Positions 18,439-27,194 of a stretch of 60,220 bases of DNA are shown piece by piece. The stretch's first letter is position 1. Each line of letters begins with the position of its first letter. The translations under genes were made by a program, and so were the position numbers. Under the pieces are notes generated by a model. The model was not told the origin of the DNA and did not search any database. It was given only the letters and a program-made list of their open reading frames with translations. Origin of the DNA: Phycisphaerales bacterium (GTDB lineage Bacteria; Planctomycetota; Phycisphaerae; Phycisphaerales; UBA1924); contig JACVCS010000014.1 of the NCBI GenBank assembly GCA_016741915.1, positions 1 through 60,220 of the forward strand. Direction: 5' to 3'.

Positions 18439-19092
18439 TCAGGAAGACTTCGTGCCGGCTTGTACGCGCGTGAAGGACTGGTTGTTCGCGAGCATGCCGT
18501 AGAAGGGCAGATGCTCGGCGAAAATCGGCAGCGTTCGTTCGGGTGCGTTTCGCCAGTCGGCCTGAAGGTCAGCGCAGACGGCCACCCAGTTGCACACCAC
18601 CGCACCCATCTGTGACAGACGAAGAATGCTCACCATCTCGCTGACGGTGTCCCAACAGCCCGAGGCGTCGTAGACCGCGTAGACCTCGTAGCCCAACGCC
18701 AGCGCCTGTTGAACCGGGAACATGAGGCACACGTCGCTGGTGACGCCCGCCATGATCAGCTTCTTTCTTCCCGTCCGCTTCACCGCCTCGACGAATCGCG
18801 GATCGTCGAACGCGCTGATCGGACCCGGGCGATTGATCACTTCGCTGCTTGGGAACATCGCCAGCAGTTCGGGCATCAAAGGCCCGTTCGGCCCTTCTGG
18901 ATAGCTCGCGGTCAGGACCGTCGGCAGTCTGTTCGCCTTGGCTGTTTTCGCAAGAGCCAAGACGTTGCTCTTGAACTGGTCCAGACGGATGTCTTGAACA
19001 CCCAGCATCGTGCCGGTCTGATGATCGATCAGCAGCATCGCGCAGTTGTCGGGTGTTAATCGCTCGAGATACACGTTTCGACCGGTGTTCAT
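18439..19092 (-). CDS. YcaC-like isochorismatase-family hydrolase (second copy)
   Basis: A 217-residue cysteine hydrolase. Key residues are D23 (LLIDHQ), R88 in INRPG at the usual Lys position, and C122 in SDVCLMF. The segment TGTMLGVQDIRLDQFKSN and the PNGPLMPEL loop closely resemble YcaC. There is no signal peptide, so unlike the amidohydrolase downstream it should work in the cytoplasm. It lies 92 bases after the third YcaC-like gene and 102 bases before the amidohydrolase. It probably acts on a product of the exported enzyme, which is inference. Confidence 0.88.
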   Translation of the reverse strand: MNTGRNVYLERLTPDNCAMLLIDHQTGTMLGVQDIRLDQFKSNVLALAKTAKANRLPTVLTASYPEGPNGPLMPELLAMFPSSEVINRPGPISAFDDPRFVEAVKRTGRKKLIMAGVTSDVCLMFPVQQALALGYEVYAVYDASGCWDTVSEMVSILRLSQMGAVVCNWVAVCADLQADWRNAPERTLPIFAEHLPFYGMLANNQSFTRVQAGTKSS

Positions 19093-19184
19093 GGCAAAGC
19101 CTCCGTTGATTCACGCTGCGATAACGACGCTTGAGATCGATCTCTGCGGTTCGGCCGTCGGTCAAGACCAACCGGCTTTCGCGG

Positions 19185-19784
19185 TTACTCCGCGATTCGC
19201 GGCAACACTTCCGCAAAGAGCACTTGGATCAACTGGCCGCCGCTGGGCGTGCTCCAGTCCTGCGCCAGTTCCGCGATAGCGGTGTTGGTCGCGGTGAGGA
19301 TCACGCCGGCGTTTTCCATGCGGCGCTGCGAGAAATCCTCGGACTGATTGAAAGGCGAGCCCGATGCGTCAAGAACCGCCTGCACTCGGAAGCCTTCCTG
19401 CACGGCGCTGATCGCGGGGAAGACCAGACACACGTCGGTGGTCACGCCCGCCATGATGAGGTTGCGTCTTCCGGTCGAGATCACCGCCTCGCGGAAGCGC
19501 GCGTCGTTCCACGCGTTGACGATCCCCGCTCGGCGGACGCGGCGTTGATACGCGTCGGGCAGCAGTTCTGCGAGTTGCTGGATCAACGGGCCTTGCACCC
19601 GCTCTTCCTGTGAAGTTGTCAGCAGCACCGGCATCCCAAGAATCTTCGCGGCCTTCGCCAACGCGATGGTGTTCCGCGTCACCGTTTCGAGCGGGATGTT
19701 CTTGATCAGCTTCATCGTGCCGATCTGGTGGTCGATCAGCAGCAGAGCCGTGTCTTCGGGTCGAAAGGCGGTGGTTGACATCAT
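19185..19784 (-). CDS. YcaC-like isochorismatase-family hydrolase (third copy)
   Basis: A 199-residue cysteine hydrolase with D18 (LLIDHQ) and C119 (TTDVCLVF) as the catalytic pair, and Arg at the Lys position in the RRVRRAG segment. It lacks the C-terminal 15 residues of its neighbour. Adjacent ATG codons at 19784 and 19781 are both possible; GGAG lies about nine bases before the first. It is the first gene of the operon, and an inverted repeat lies 61-95 bases upstream. Divergence from copies 1 and 2 suggests old paralogy, not recent tandem duplication. Confidence 0.87.
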   Translation of the reverse strand: MMSTTAFRPEDTALLLIDHQIGTMKLIKNIPLETVTRNTIALAKAAKILGMPVLLTTSQEERVQGPLIQQLAELLPDAYQRRVRRAGIVNAWNDARFREAVISTGRRNLIMAGVTTDVCLVFPAISAVQEGFRVQAVLDASGSPFNQSEDFSQRRMENAGVILTATNTAIAELAQDWSTPSGGQLIQVLFAEVLPRIAE

Positions 19785-19844
19785 GGATTCTGGCTCCGGA
19801 TTTTGAGATCTACACAGCGAACACTTCAATCTGACGTCTCGACC

Positions 19845-19879
19845 GGCTTCAAGTTCTTGCTGCCGGTTGAACTTGAGCC
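19845..19879 (-). promoter_or_regulatory. Inverted repeat upstream of the YcaC/amidohydrolase/porin operon
   Basis: TCAAGTTC (19849-19856) and GAACTTGA (19869-19876) are perfect inverted arms with a 12-base gap, extended by GGC/GCC with one bulged base. The arm centres are 20 bases apart, about two helical turns, as in operators bound by dimeric regulators. It lies 61 bases before the first gene of the minus-strand operon. No regulator gene adjoins, so the protein is unknown. An RNA hairpin is an alternative. Confidence 0.45.
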
Positions 19880-20238
19880 CGAGAGCAGCGTGCTCATTCT
19901 CACGAGCCCGCCGCGGAGAGTGGACAGGTCAATCACCGATTCCGACGTCGAACACACATCCAGAAGGACTCCTGGAATGTGATGCGTGGGTGAAAGTGCC
20001 TACGCGATGCTGAAGTCACAACCGACCGAGCCCAGTACGCTCTTTCAGTTACCCGCGTCACGCTTTGAATCCGAATGCGACATCAATCAGGGTGATTTGG
20101 GCAGGGGAGTCGATAGGTATTGCTGCTGAGAACGCTCCGCTGACCCTTGACAACATCCATCAAAACGGATTTGGCAACGTGCCCCGGACATGGCCCAAGG
20201 AATGGTCCTTTGGCGCTGGCGGGTACACTTGCTGCGTC
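19880..20238. other. Divergent intergenic gap
   Basis: No gene is supported here. TTGACA at 20147-20152 could be a -35 box for the sigma factor gene, but the spacing-matched -10 (TTTGGC) is poor. An in-frame ATG at 20065 would extend the sigma factor by 58 residues that match nothing in the family, so I treat that stretch as untranslated. Confidence 0.45.
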
Positions 20239-20853
20239 ATGACCGGACCCGATCCAGCCCAGCAGTCGACTGTTGCGAACTCGGCCTCCGACATTGGCGG
20301 AAGAGCGTCGGTGCTGCTGCCGGTGGTTTATCAAGAACTTCGGATGATCGCGGAACAGCGGTTGCGGACCATCGCCCCCGGGTCGTCGATCCAACCCACC
20401 GAGCTCCTGCACGAGGCGTACGCGCGCCTGGTTCGCAAAGACGACGCCTCGTTCGAAACCCGGCGGCATTTCATCGCCGCCGCCGCGTTGGCGATGCGGA
20501 GCGTGCTGGTCGACCGTGCGCGTGCGCAGAACGCCATCAAACGCGGCGGCGACCGATACCGCGTCCCGCTGGAGGGGCTGGAGATCGACATCAACCGCCC
20601 CCCTGAAGAGGTGCTCGCGATCGATGTTGCCCTGACGAAGCTCGAATCTGTCGATCCACGGTCCGCTCAGGTGGTGATACTGCGTTTCTATCTCGGGCTG
20701 AGCGAAGTCCAGATCGCCCACGTTCTGGGCGTAACGGACCGCACGGTCCGTCGCGACTGGATCTTTGCCAAACACTGGCTGCAGCGCGAACTGTCTTCCG
20801 CATCCTCAACCGCACCCGCCGACGAACCCCCGCCACCGGACCGGGAAACATGA
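20239..20853 (+). CDS. ECF-type RNA polymerase sigma factor, TIGR02999-like
   Basis: A 204-residue sigma factor of the planctomycete-enriched TIGR02999 group. The opening LLPVVYQELRMIAEQRLR, the TELLHEAYARL helix and RRHFIAAAALAMRSVLVDRAR form region 2, and LGLSEVQIAHVLGVTDRTVRRDW is the region 4 helix-turn-helix. The ATG at 20239 is the expected start by family length. Its stop overlaps the kinase start as ATGA, so the two proteins are made together, and the kinase may control the sigma factor by phosphorylation, as proposed for similar pairs. Confidence 0.92.
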   Translation: MTGPDPAQQSTVANSASDIGGRASVLLPVVYQELRMIAEQRLRTIAPGSSIQPTELLHEAYARLVRKDDASFETRRHFIAAAALAMRSVLVDRARAQNAIKRGGDRYRVPLEGLEIDINRPPEEVLAIDVALTKLESVDPRSAQVVILRFYLGLSEVQIAHVLGVTDRTVRRDWIFAKHWLQRELSSASSTAPADEPPPPDRET

Positions 20854-23426
20854 ACGAGCAACAGCGCGAACGGTTGAAGGAAGTGCTGCTGATTCTCGAG
20901 GGTCTGGAACCCGCGGAACAACGCGATTGGATCAGCAAGCGACTGGCCGACGACGTCGAACTGCAGCGCGAGGTACGTTCGCTGGTTGAGGCGGGCACGC
21001 GTGCGGATGAGCATCTTCTTGATTCGCTGGTGCAGCCACCGTCGATCGGGGTCGATCCGGTTCATCCCGCTCGCATCGGGCCGTTCGTTATCGAAGGCCT
21101 GCTGGGGCAGGGTGGGATGTCGAACGTCTACCGCGCGTACCAGGACGTGCCCGCGCGCCGTGCGGTCGCGGTCAAGGTCCTTCGCCCCGGTCGCGGCGGA
21201 TCAGAACTGCTGGGAAGATTCGAGGCCGAGGCGCAGGTCATCGGAAGGCTCGATCACCCGAACATCGCGCGCCTGATCTCCGTCGGGAGCGACGAGCAGG
21301 GTCTGCCCTATATTGCGATGGACCTGATCGACGGGCCGACGATCACCGACTATGCACGGCTTCACAGGCTCGACCTTCAGGCGCGATTGAAACTCTTTGT
21401 GCAAGCGTGCCGAGGGGTTCAGCACGCGCACAACCGCGGGATTCTGCACCGCGACATCAAGCCTTCGAACATCCTCATCGCCGAGGAACAGTCGGGCCCG
21501 GTTGCGAAGGTCATCGACTTCGGCGTGGCTCGGCTGCTCGAACCCGAGAACGACGTTCGCCGAACTGTCCAGGGTCAGATCGTCGGCACCGTGGCGTACA
21601 TGAGCCCCGAGCAGGCTGACCCGCTCCGCCCTGATGCCGATGTGCGATCAGATGTCTATTCGCTGGGCGTGCTGCTGTACGAACTCGTCGCGGATCGGAA
21701 CCCGTCGCACGCACTCGACTTTTCGGGCAAGTCGGGAGTCGAGATCCACCGACTGCTGCGCACGCGAACGATCGATCCGCCGAGCCGGGTCGCGGGTGTG
21801 CGGGCGCGAGATATTGACTGTGTCGCGCTCAAGGCAATGGAGATCGATCCGGACTCCCGATATCCCTCGGCCGGTGAACTGGCCGATGACGTTGAGCGGT
21901 TCCTTCGCGGCGAAGCGATCCGCGCACGCCCGCCCACCACCGCGCAGAATCTCCGAAGATTCATCCGACGCAACCGTCTTCTGACGGCCGCGATCGCCGC
22001 GGTGGTGCTCGCGCTGATTGTAGGAATCGCGGGCCTGACCTTTGGTCTGCGCCGGGCGATCATCGAGCGCGACAACGCGGAGAAAGCGCGTATCTTCTCG
22101 AACCAGCAGCAGGCGCGTGCCGAGCGGGCCGCGAAGGTCTTTGATGAAGTTGCGCTGACAATCCGCACGCTGGTGCTGACGCCGCGTATGGGCATCAATG
22201 CGCCGTACATCGAGGTTCTCCGTCGGGGGGCCAACGACTTTCTTGCCTCCGCCGCGAGTTCCATCCCGGTCCGGGCCCGCGTGGGATTCTCGTTGGGGCA
22301 GGCGCTGAACCAGGCGGGCGATCGAGCGCTCGCCAAGCGTCTGCTCACCCGAGCGGTTGACGACCTGATCAGCCCCGAGTTCGACGTGGAGAACTCACCC
22401 GTACGCGACTCGATGTTGTTCACCAGCTACACGATGCTCGCGGGCATTGAGCGTGCCGAGGGGAGCGACAGCAAGGCTGAGAAGCTCTGGGAGAGCGCGC
22501 TGAAGCTCGGTCGTTCGCTCGACGGTGTGGCACCGAACGAACTGCTGGCAGCCGCGGCTTCGTTCGCGGATGTTCTCGCCGCGCGCGGTGATCTTGATCG
22601 GGCCCTTTCGGTGATCGAGCAAGCCAAAGCCGACGCGAAATCTCGCGGGGCGAACGAACGGTTTCTGGCATTGCTCGACGGGGCGCTGTCCGGGGTATTG
22701 TCGCGAGCGCAGCGGTACGAAGAAGCGGTGCGGATCGGGGAATCGTCGTTCGGGCTACGCACCACCGGGCGGGACAACAGCCGGGCGTTTACGGTCATGC
22801 TCGGAATGAAGCTGGTGCGAACGCTGATCGATGCCGACAACACTCCGCGCGCCGGCGAGGTTGTTCAGGAAGTTCTGCAGATCGCTCAGCAGACACTCGG
22901 GCCCGAGCACGTGAACACGCTATCGCTGCAGCAGTATCAACTGCTCATTCAAGCCCGCATGAAGCGATCCGCCCCCGACGCCGCCGAAAGAGCGGCACAG
23001 ATCGCCGACAAAATCGCGAGCACCGAAGGTCAGTCGGGAGGGCGGGCGTGGCGGGCAAAGCTCTTGCTGATCGAAGTGCTTGTCGCGCTTGGCAAGACCG
23101 AAGAAGCCCGGGTGATTGCAACCGCACTCGAGAACGATCAGGCAAGTATCTTCGGCCCGGACTCACGCGATATCGCCGTGATCCGTTGGGAGATCGGCCG
23201 GGCTCTTCGTTCGGAGGATTTAGCTCTCGCCGCGGAGAAACTCGAACGTGCATGGGGTGTCTTCGCGCGAGATCTTGGAGAGCGATCTCTCGCCTGCCGG
23301 CTGATCGCACGGGATTTGCAGATCATCCACACCAAACTCAACGCCGCGGACCAAGCCGCGATTTGGGCCGCCCGTGTGGCGGAGCGTCCGGGAGAGACCC
23401 CTTCGGTCCGTCCAAGTTCTCCGTGA
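20850..23426 (+). CDS. Membrane Ser/Thr protein kinase with TPR-like sensor domain
   Basis: An 858-residue Hanks-type kinase. Residues 1-75 form a helical N-terminal segment seen in planctomycete kinases. The kinase domain spans about 77-355 with Gly loop GQGGMSNVY (86-94), K109 in AVKVL, H200-R201-D202 with catalytic Asp 202 (HRDIKPSN), DFG at 223-225 and MSPEQ near 251. A single membrane helix lies at 377-400. The C-terminal 450 residues are helical repeats of TPR type, presumed to be the periplasmic sensor. All catalytic residues are present. Translation is coupled to the upstream sigma factor, suggesting a signalling pair. Confidence 0.94.
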   Translation: MNEQQRERLKEVLLILEGLEPAEQRDWISKRLADDVELQREVRSLVEAGTRADEHLLDSLVQPPSIGVDPVHPARIGPFVIEGLLGQGGMSNVYRAYQDVPARRAVAVKVLRPGRGGSELLGRFEAEAQVIGRLDHPNIARLISVGSDEQGLPYIAMDLIDGPTITDYARLHRLDLQARLKLFVQACRGVQHAHNRGILHRDIKPSNILIAEEQSGPVAKVIDFGVARLLEPENDVRRTVQGQIVGTVAYMSPEQADPLRPDADVRSDVYSLGVLLYELVADRNPSHALDFSGKSGVEIHRLLRTRTIDPPSRVAGVRARDIDCVALKAMEIDPDSRYPSAGELADDVERFLRGEAIRARPPTTAQNLRRFIRRNRLLTAAIAAVVLALIVGIAGLTFGLRRAIIERDNAEKARIFSNQQQARAERAAKVFDEVALTIRTLVLTPRMGINAPYIEVLRRGANDFLASAASSIPVRARVGFSLGQALNQAGDRALAKRLLTRAVDDLISPEFDVENSPVRDSMLFTSYTMLAGIERAEGSDSKAEKLWESALKLGRSLDGVAPNELLAAAASFADVLAARGDLDRALSVIEQAKADAKSRGANERFLALLDGALSGVLSRAQRYEEAVRIGESSFGLRTTGRDNSRAFTVMLGMKLVRTLIDADNTPRAGEVVQEVLQIAQQTLGPEHVNTLSLQQYQLLIQARMKRSAPDAAERAAQIADKIASTEGQSGGRAWRAKLLLIEVLVALGKTEEARVIATALENDQASIFGPDSRDIAVIRWEIGRALRSEDLALAAEKLERAWGVFARDLGERSLACRLIARDLQIIHTKLNAADQAAIWAARVAERPGETPSVRPSSP

Positions 23427-23499
23427 GGCTGCCGCTCGACAAAGTTTCTGTCACCTCGTTCCGCACGGACTGATCGCTCGCTGCGTGCGACAAACAAAC

Positions 23500-23535
23500 A
23501 AGGGCACCCGATGTTTCGGGTGCCCTTGCGTTTTT
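23500..23535. terminator. Bidirectional intrinsic terminator
   Basis: A perfect 11-base stem, AAGGGCACCCG (23500-23510) with CGGGTGCCCTT (23517-23527), has loop ATGTTT and is followed on the + strand by GCGTTTTT. The reverse side has a T-rich run on the minus strand (complement of the A-rich bases before 23500). It ends the kinase transcript and probably the converging PEP-CTERM gene. Confidence 0.88.
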
Positions 23536-23566
23536 CAGTGATCATCGATCCGAAGCGACGAACGCC

Positions 23567-24454
23567 TCAGGCCCGACGACGGCGGGCGCCGACCAAGCCC
23601 AGCGCCGCGAGCGTCATCACACCCGCTGCGGGTGTCGGCACGGGAAGGTCACCGGTGAAGGGCACGCTGTTCCACTGCCCATTACCCGAGAGGTTGCCGA
23701 TGGCGGCATTGCCCAGCACCACGCCGCTGTTGAAGTTCGCCTGGGCATTGGGCGCCAGAATGCTGCCCAGGAAGCCGATGCCCTGCAGGGTCAGGCTGGT
23801 GGACTGGTGGAAGTTGTAGAGAACGCGGCTCTCGGTAATGCCGCCGCTGAGCGACATGCCCAGGAACTGGAGCGTGTTGCTGGTTCCGGCGACGTTAACA
23901 AGCACGGTGGACGACGACGGGGCGGAAATCTGGATGGTGGAGATGCCGTTGAAGGCGTTGGCACCGAGGTTGAACACGTTAAGTGTGGGGTTCGTGCCGG
24001 TCATTGTGAGCGTGCTGAACTGGCTCTGCACGGTGCCGACGCTCGAGAGCGTCGAGAGATACTGCGAAGACGTCTGGTACGAGCTCTGCACCGCGTTGAA
24101 GTTCAGGGGCGTGCCCTGGGCCGCGGTGCCGTTGGGCGAGGAAAAGTTCGCCAAGTTCGCGGTGCCGCCGTAGCGTGTGTTGCCACCCCAGACGGTGCCG
24201 CTGTTGAACGAGAGGTTCCCGCCGACGACGAGCGAGTTCGACGCCCCGTTGGAGTTCGGCAGCAGCAGACCGACCGAATAGTTGGAAACGTTCAGATTGC
24301 CACCAACCGCGAGGCTGCCCTCGACATCGCTGCCGCTGGAAGTCATATTCCCCGCGACAAAGAGGTTGTGCTGGAACTGAAAGTTCATCCCGGCCTGAGC
24401 GGCGGCGGGCAACGTCAACAGCGACAATGCAATCCAAGCGGTGCGGGTACGCAC
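23567..24454 (-). CDS. Choice-of-anchor A surface protein with PEP-CTERM-like tail
   Basis: A 295-residue secreted protein. The signal peptide ends near AQA-21. The body is a Ser/Asn/Gly-rich choice-of-anchor A domain (NLFVAGNMTSSGSDVEGSLAVGG, with repeated LxVGGNL motifs). The tail, VPTPAAG then a hydrophobic helix and GARRRRA, is a PEP-CTERM-like sorting signal (a PTP variant), typical of Phycisphaerae. The protein would be processed by an exosortase encoded elsewhere and placed on the surface. A GTG start with GAGGAGAG upstream is used. It is an isolated gene, and its role, such as in matrix or adhesion, is inferred from the class. Confidence 0.88.
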   Translation of the reverse strand: MRTRTAWIALSLLTLPAAAQAGMNFQFQHNLFVAGNMTSSGSDVEGSLAVGGNLNVSNYSVGLLLPNSNGASNSLVVGGNLSFNSGTVWGGNTRYGGTANLANFSSPNGTAAQGTPLNFNAVQSSYQTSSQYLSTLSSVGTVQSQFSTLTMTGTNPTLNVFNLGANAFNGISTIQISAPSSSTVLVNVAGTSNTLQFLGMSLSGGITESRVLYNFHQSTSLTLQGIGFLGSILAPNAQANFNSGVVLGNAAIGNLSGNGQWNSVPFTGDLPVPTPAAGVMTLAALGLVGARRRRA

Positions 24455-24699
24455 GGTTCTCTCTCCTCGTGGTTATCCAAACTCTGCCATGTTGCCCCGG
24501 CTCACACCGCGGCACACCCATATTGGTACACCACATGAACCGTCAAAGCCAACCATTTGCGCGTGAAATCGCCTGAACAATCGCCGAGAACGCAACTTCA
24601 GGGAAACACATGAGATCGCGCATCGCCCTCGTTGTCCGGGGCTTTCCTCGGTGTCTGGGTACATTCACCAGTGAAGCTCCCCAGTTTCACACCGCTCAA

Positions 24700-25566
24700 T
24701 CAACACTGAATCGACGGCAAAGCCGGGCCCTTCGAAACTTCGTACGCGCCGATGCTCATCGCGTTGACGACCTTCGCCACGCGGTAACCTTCCTTGAGCG
24801 CCGCACTGAACACCGCCGATTGACTCATCGGCACGATCACCACCGCCATCGGCGGCGGCATGTGCCGGGCGGTGTGCGCGCACAACGCCAGCAAATCCTC
24901 GGTCGTCTCCGCCGCGGCATGTCCGAAGAGCGACGCGATCTGGTACCCAACCACGCGTCCATCGCGCCTCAGCACAAAGCCCGGCAGGCCCAACTTCAGC
25001 AACTGCGCCGCATCCCGCTCACGCGAGAAGCCGCCGCGTTCGCGAGAGAGCCGCCCGACCTCGGGCAGATCAGCCTCGCTCATCGCGCTGATCCCCGGGT
25101 GATCACGCTCCGCCGGTTTGGGGTTCATCATCGCCGCAGCGTCGCACCATCGGAACCCCAGGTTGGTGTAGAGCGAGAGCGACGTGGTGTTGACCGCCTC
25201 CTGGAACAGCCGCACGCGCACGTTCGCGCCGCGTTGCCTTCGCGCTTCGTCGATGACCCATTGCATGAGCAGCCGCCCGATGCCGCGGGTTTGTACGCTC
25301 GGGTCAACGGTGATAGGCCCGACGCCGCAGACATCGTCGGCGTGCAGCAGGAAGTTCGATCCAACCACGCGCCCGTTCTCGATGGCGACCACGCCCGTGT
25401 AGTCCGGGCGGTTGATCACCCCGCCGATGATGAGCCCGCCGACGTGCTCGTCGGGTACGTCGCGGTGCACGTTGTGCCGCTGGTGCAGCGTGTCAAAGGC
25501 CAGGTGGCAGATGCGAGCGAGGGTTTCGGTGTGCTCGGTTTTCGCGCGGATCAGTTCGATCGCCAT
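24700..25566 (-). CDS. GNAT-family N-acetyltransferase, tandem-domain type
   Basis: A 288-residue protein. The first half (about 5-150) is a GNAT domain with the acetyl-CoA loop VDPSVQTRGIGRLLMQWVI (Q/R-x-x-G-x-G/A) followed by LYTNLGFRW. The second half (about 150-285) looks like a second, degenerate GNAT repeat containing VGYQIASLFGHAAAE. The start at 25566 has a strong AGGAGGAG upstream; the long extension in front is excluded. The substrate is unknown. Confidence 0.85.
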   Translation of the reverse strand: MAIELIRAKTEHTETLARICHLAFDTLHQRHNVHRDVPDEHVGGLIIGGVINRPDYTGVVAIENGRVVGSNFLLHADDVCGVGPITVDPSVQTRGIGRLLMQWVIDEARRQRGANVRVRLFQEAVNTTSLSLYTNLGFRWCDAAAMMNPKPAERDHPGISAMSEADLPEVGRLSRERGGFSRERDAAQLLKLGLPGFVLRRDGRVVGYQIASLFGHAAAETTEDLLALCAHTARHMPPPMAVVIVPMSQSAVFSAALKEGYRVAKVVNAMSIGAYEVSKGPALPSIQC

Positions 25567-25790
25567 GACGCTCCTCCTCTCGGTGCGGGCCCGACCGGTT
25601 CCGCCAAGCCCGCAAGGTCGCCCCCGTCCGTTAGGGGAGCACAGTCTATGATCGACCCTCGGCGAGAAGCACGCCCGCGGGTCCGCGCGAAGGGCACAGC
25701 CCTGCTTCACCGTTGTTCCAAACTGTGAATCACGCACGTTTCTCGTGCCATCCCACTGCGGACCGGGATGTATCGCACGGAGAAACCATC

Positions 25791-26867
25791 GTGACCAACC
25801 CTCTGCCACACCGACCGAACCTCGATCACCTCCGCCGCCTGGCGAAGGCGTTGCTTGCGCGTCTGCGCGCGGGTGATGCCGCCGCCGCCGATCTCTTCAA
25901 GACCCATCTCCCCGCCGCGGGTTCGCTCTCCGCTGCCCAGATCCGCGCCGCCGGGTACCGCCTCGCGGACGCTCAATCGGTCATCGCCCGTTCATCGGGC
26001 TTCGACCGCTGGCCCGATCTGGCGCGTCACGTCGAACAGCTCCGCGCGCTCGAAGGCACCTGGCATTTCAGCCGGCTCTTTGTCGCCGGTCGATTGGCAA
26101 ACGACCAGCACCTTACCTCCTCGCGCCTCATCATCGACGGCGATCAACTCCTCATCCGCTCAACCGCCGGCACATCGCAAGGCCTCTTCACCATCGACGT
26201 CTCCACCTCGCCGCACCACATCGATATCGACTTCGCCGACGGGCCGATGTCGGGCCTCACCTGCCCGGGCCTCTTCTCGTTTACCAGCGACCAACTCGAA
26301 CTCGTCGTCGACGCCACCGGCCGCCAACGCCCGCCTTCACTCTCAGCCGTCGCCGATCCGGCCTGCACGCACATGCTGCTGACCCGCGCCGATCGCTCGA
26401 CGACCACCGCAACGGTACCGAACCGCCCGCCGCAGCGACCAACTCTCGCTCAAGCGGTCAATACACTCGTCCCCTTCGTGCACGTCTATGACGTGGCCCG
26501 ATCGATCGCGTTCTACGTCAAACTGGGCTTCGAACTCGTAGACTCAAAGGCCGACCCCCACGCACGCATCTTCTGGGCTTTTCTCCGCAATGACCGCGCA
26601 GAACTGATGCTCGCCGCGGCCTCGGGTCCCGTCGATGCCGACGTACAGGCCATCCTGCTCTACATGCACAGCAAGGACGTTCAAGGCCTGCGCGCGCACC
26701 TGCTGCAGCAAGGCCTCCGCGACGCGGGCGAGTACACCGGCCATCGAACTGCCGATGACGGACCATCCGCCGTGCATACGGTCGCCCATCCACCCTACAT
26801 GCCCGCGGGCGAACTGCGCATCACCGACCCAGATGGCTACGTGATCCTCGTCGGGCAGCTTCAGTGA
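25791..26867 (+). CDS. Three-part protein: helical N terminus, TIGR03067-like and VOC domains
   Basis: A 358-residue protein with an unusual layout. Residues 9-85 resemble the helical module found at the start of many ankyrin-type or regulatory proteins (NLDHLRRLAKALL, LADAQSVIARSSGF-x-WPDL). Residues about 87-205 match the TIGR03067 lipocalin-like fold (LEGTWHFSRL, RLIIDGDQLLI). Residues about 220-358 form a glyoxalase/VOC domain (LVPFVHVYDVARSIAFYVKLGFEL). The GTG at 25791 with GGAGA upstream is the likely start. No metal triad was confirmed in the VOC part. A binding or sensing role is as likely as catalysis. Confidence 0.75.
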   Translation: MTNPLPHRPNLDHLRRLAKALLARLRAGDAAAADLFKTHLPAAGSLSAAQIRAAGYRLADAQSVIARSSGFDRWPDLARHVEQLRALEGTWHFSRLFVAGRLANDQHLTSSRLIIDGDQLLIRSTAGTSQGLFTIDVSTSPHHIDIDFADGPMSGLTCPGLFSFTSDQLELVVDATGRQRPPSLSAVADPACTHMLLTRADRSTTTATVPNRPPQRPTLAQAVNTLVPFVHVYDVARSIAFYVKLGFELVDSKADPHARIFWAFLRNDRAELMLAAASGPVDADVQAILLYMHSKDVQGLRAHLLQQGLRDAGEYTGHRTADDGPSAVHTVAHPPYMPAGELRITDPDGYVILVGQLQ

Positions 26868-26929
26868 GCCGGAGGCATACATTAACCTCCAAGGTGAACG
26901 CGTATGCAGACAGATCGCCAAAAACACGC

Positions 26930-26955
26930 ATGCCCCCGGCACCTGCCGAGGGCAT
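26930..26955. terminator. Candidate terminator between the VOC fusion and tRNA-Pro
   Basis: ATGCCC pairs with GGGCAT around an inner CGGC/GCCG stem with a four-base loop. On the minus strand the downstream side is T-rich (complement of CCAAAAACAC), which would end the tRNA-Pro transcript. The + strand run TTTATC is weaker. Confidence 0.6.
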
Positions 26956-26979
26956 TTATCATTCGGTCATTCAACGGAA

Positions 26980-27054
26980 TCGGGCTGGGCGGATTCGAAC
27001 CGCCGACCTTCTGACCCCCAGTCAGACGCGCTAACCAAGCTGCGCTACAGCCCG
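26980..27054 (-). tRNA. tRNA-Pro (anticodon GGG)
   Basis: Read on the minus strand, the acceptor CGGGCTG (5' end at 27054) pairs with CAGCCCG near 26981, with discriminator A at 26980. The anticodon stem TCTGA/TCAGA encloses CTGGGGG, giving GGG, and the T arm contains GGTTCGAATCC. CCA is not encoded. It is 75 bases long. Confidence 0.96.
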
Positions 27055-27194
27055 TGGCTTTGAGTCTTGAGGTTAGGCCGGTTCAGCCCCCGAGGAAAGT
27101 CCACCCCGTGCCTTCACGCACCGTCGCACACAACCGCCGAATCGTCGATCCACCTTACCCAAACCACCCTCCTCTGCGATACCCTCCGCCCATC

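Noticed and set aside
20065..20238. 58-residue N-terminal extension of the ECF sigma factor
   Set aside because: The residues do not resemble sigma factors and the ATG at 20239 gives the normal family length.
27092..27102. GAGGAAAGTCC, resembling the P4 signature of RNase P RNA
   Set aside because: It is isolated. pyrC begins at 27195, leaving too little room for the RNA, and no partner P4 segment is visible.
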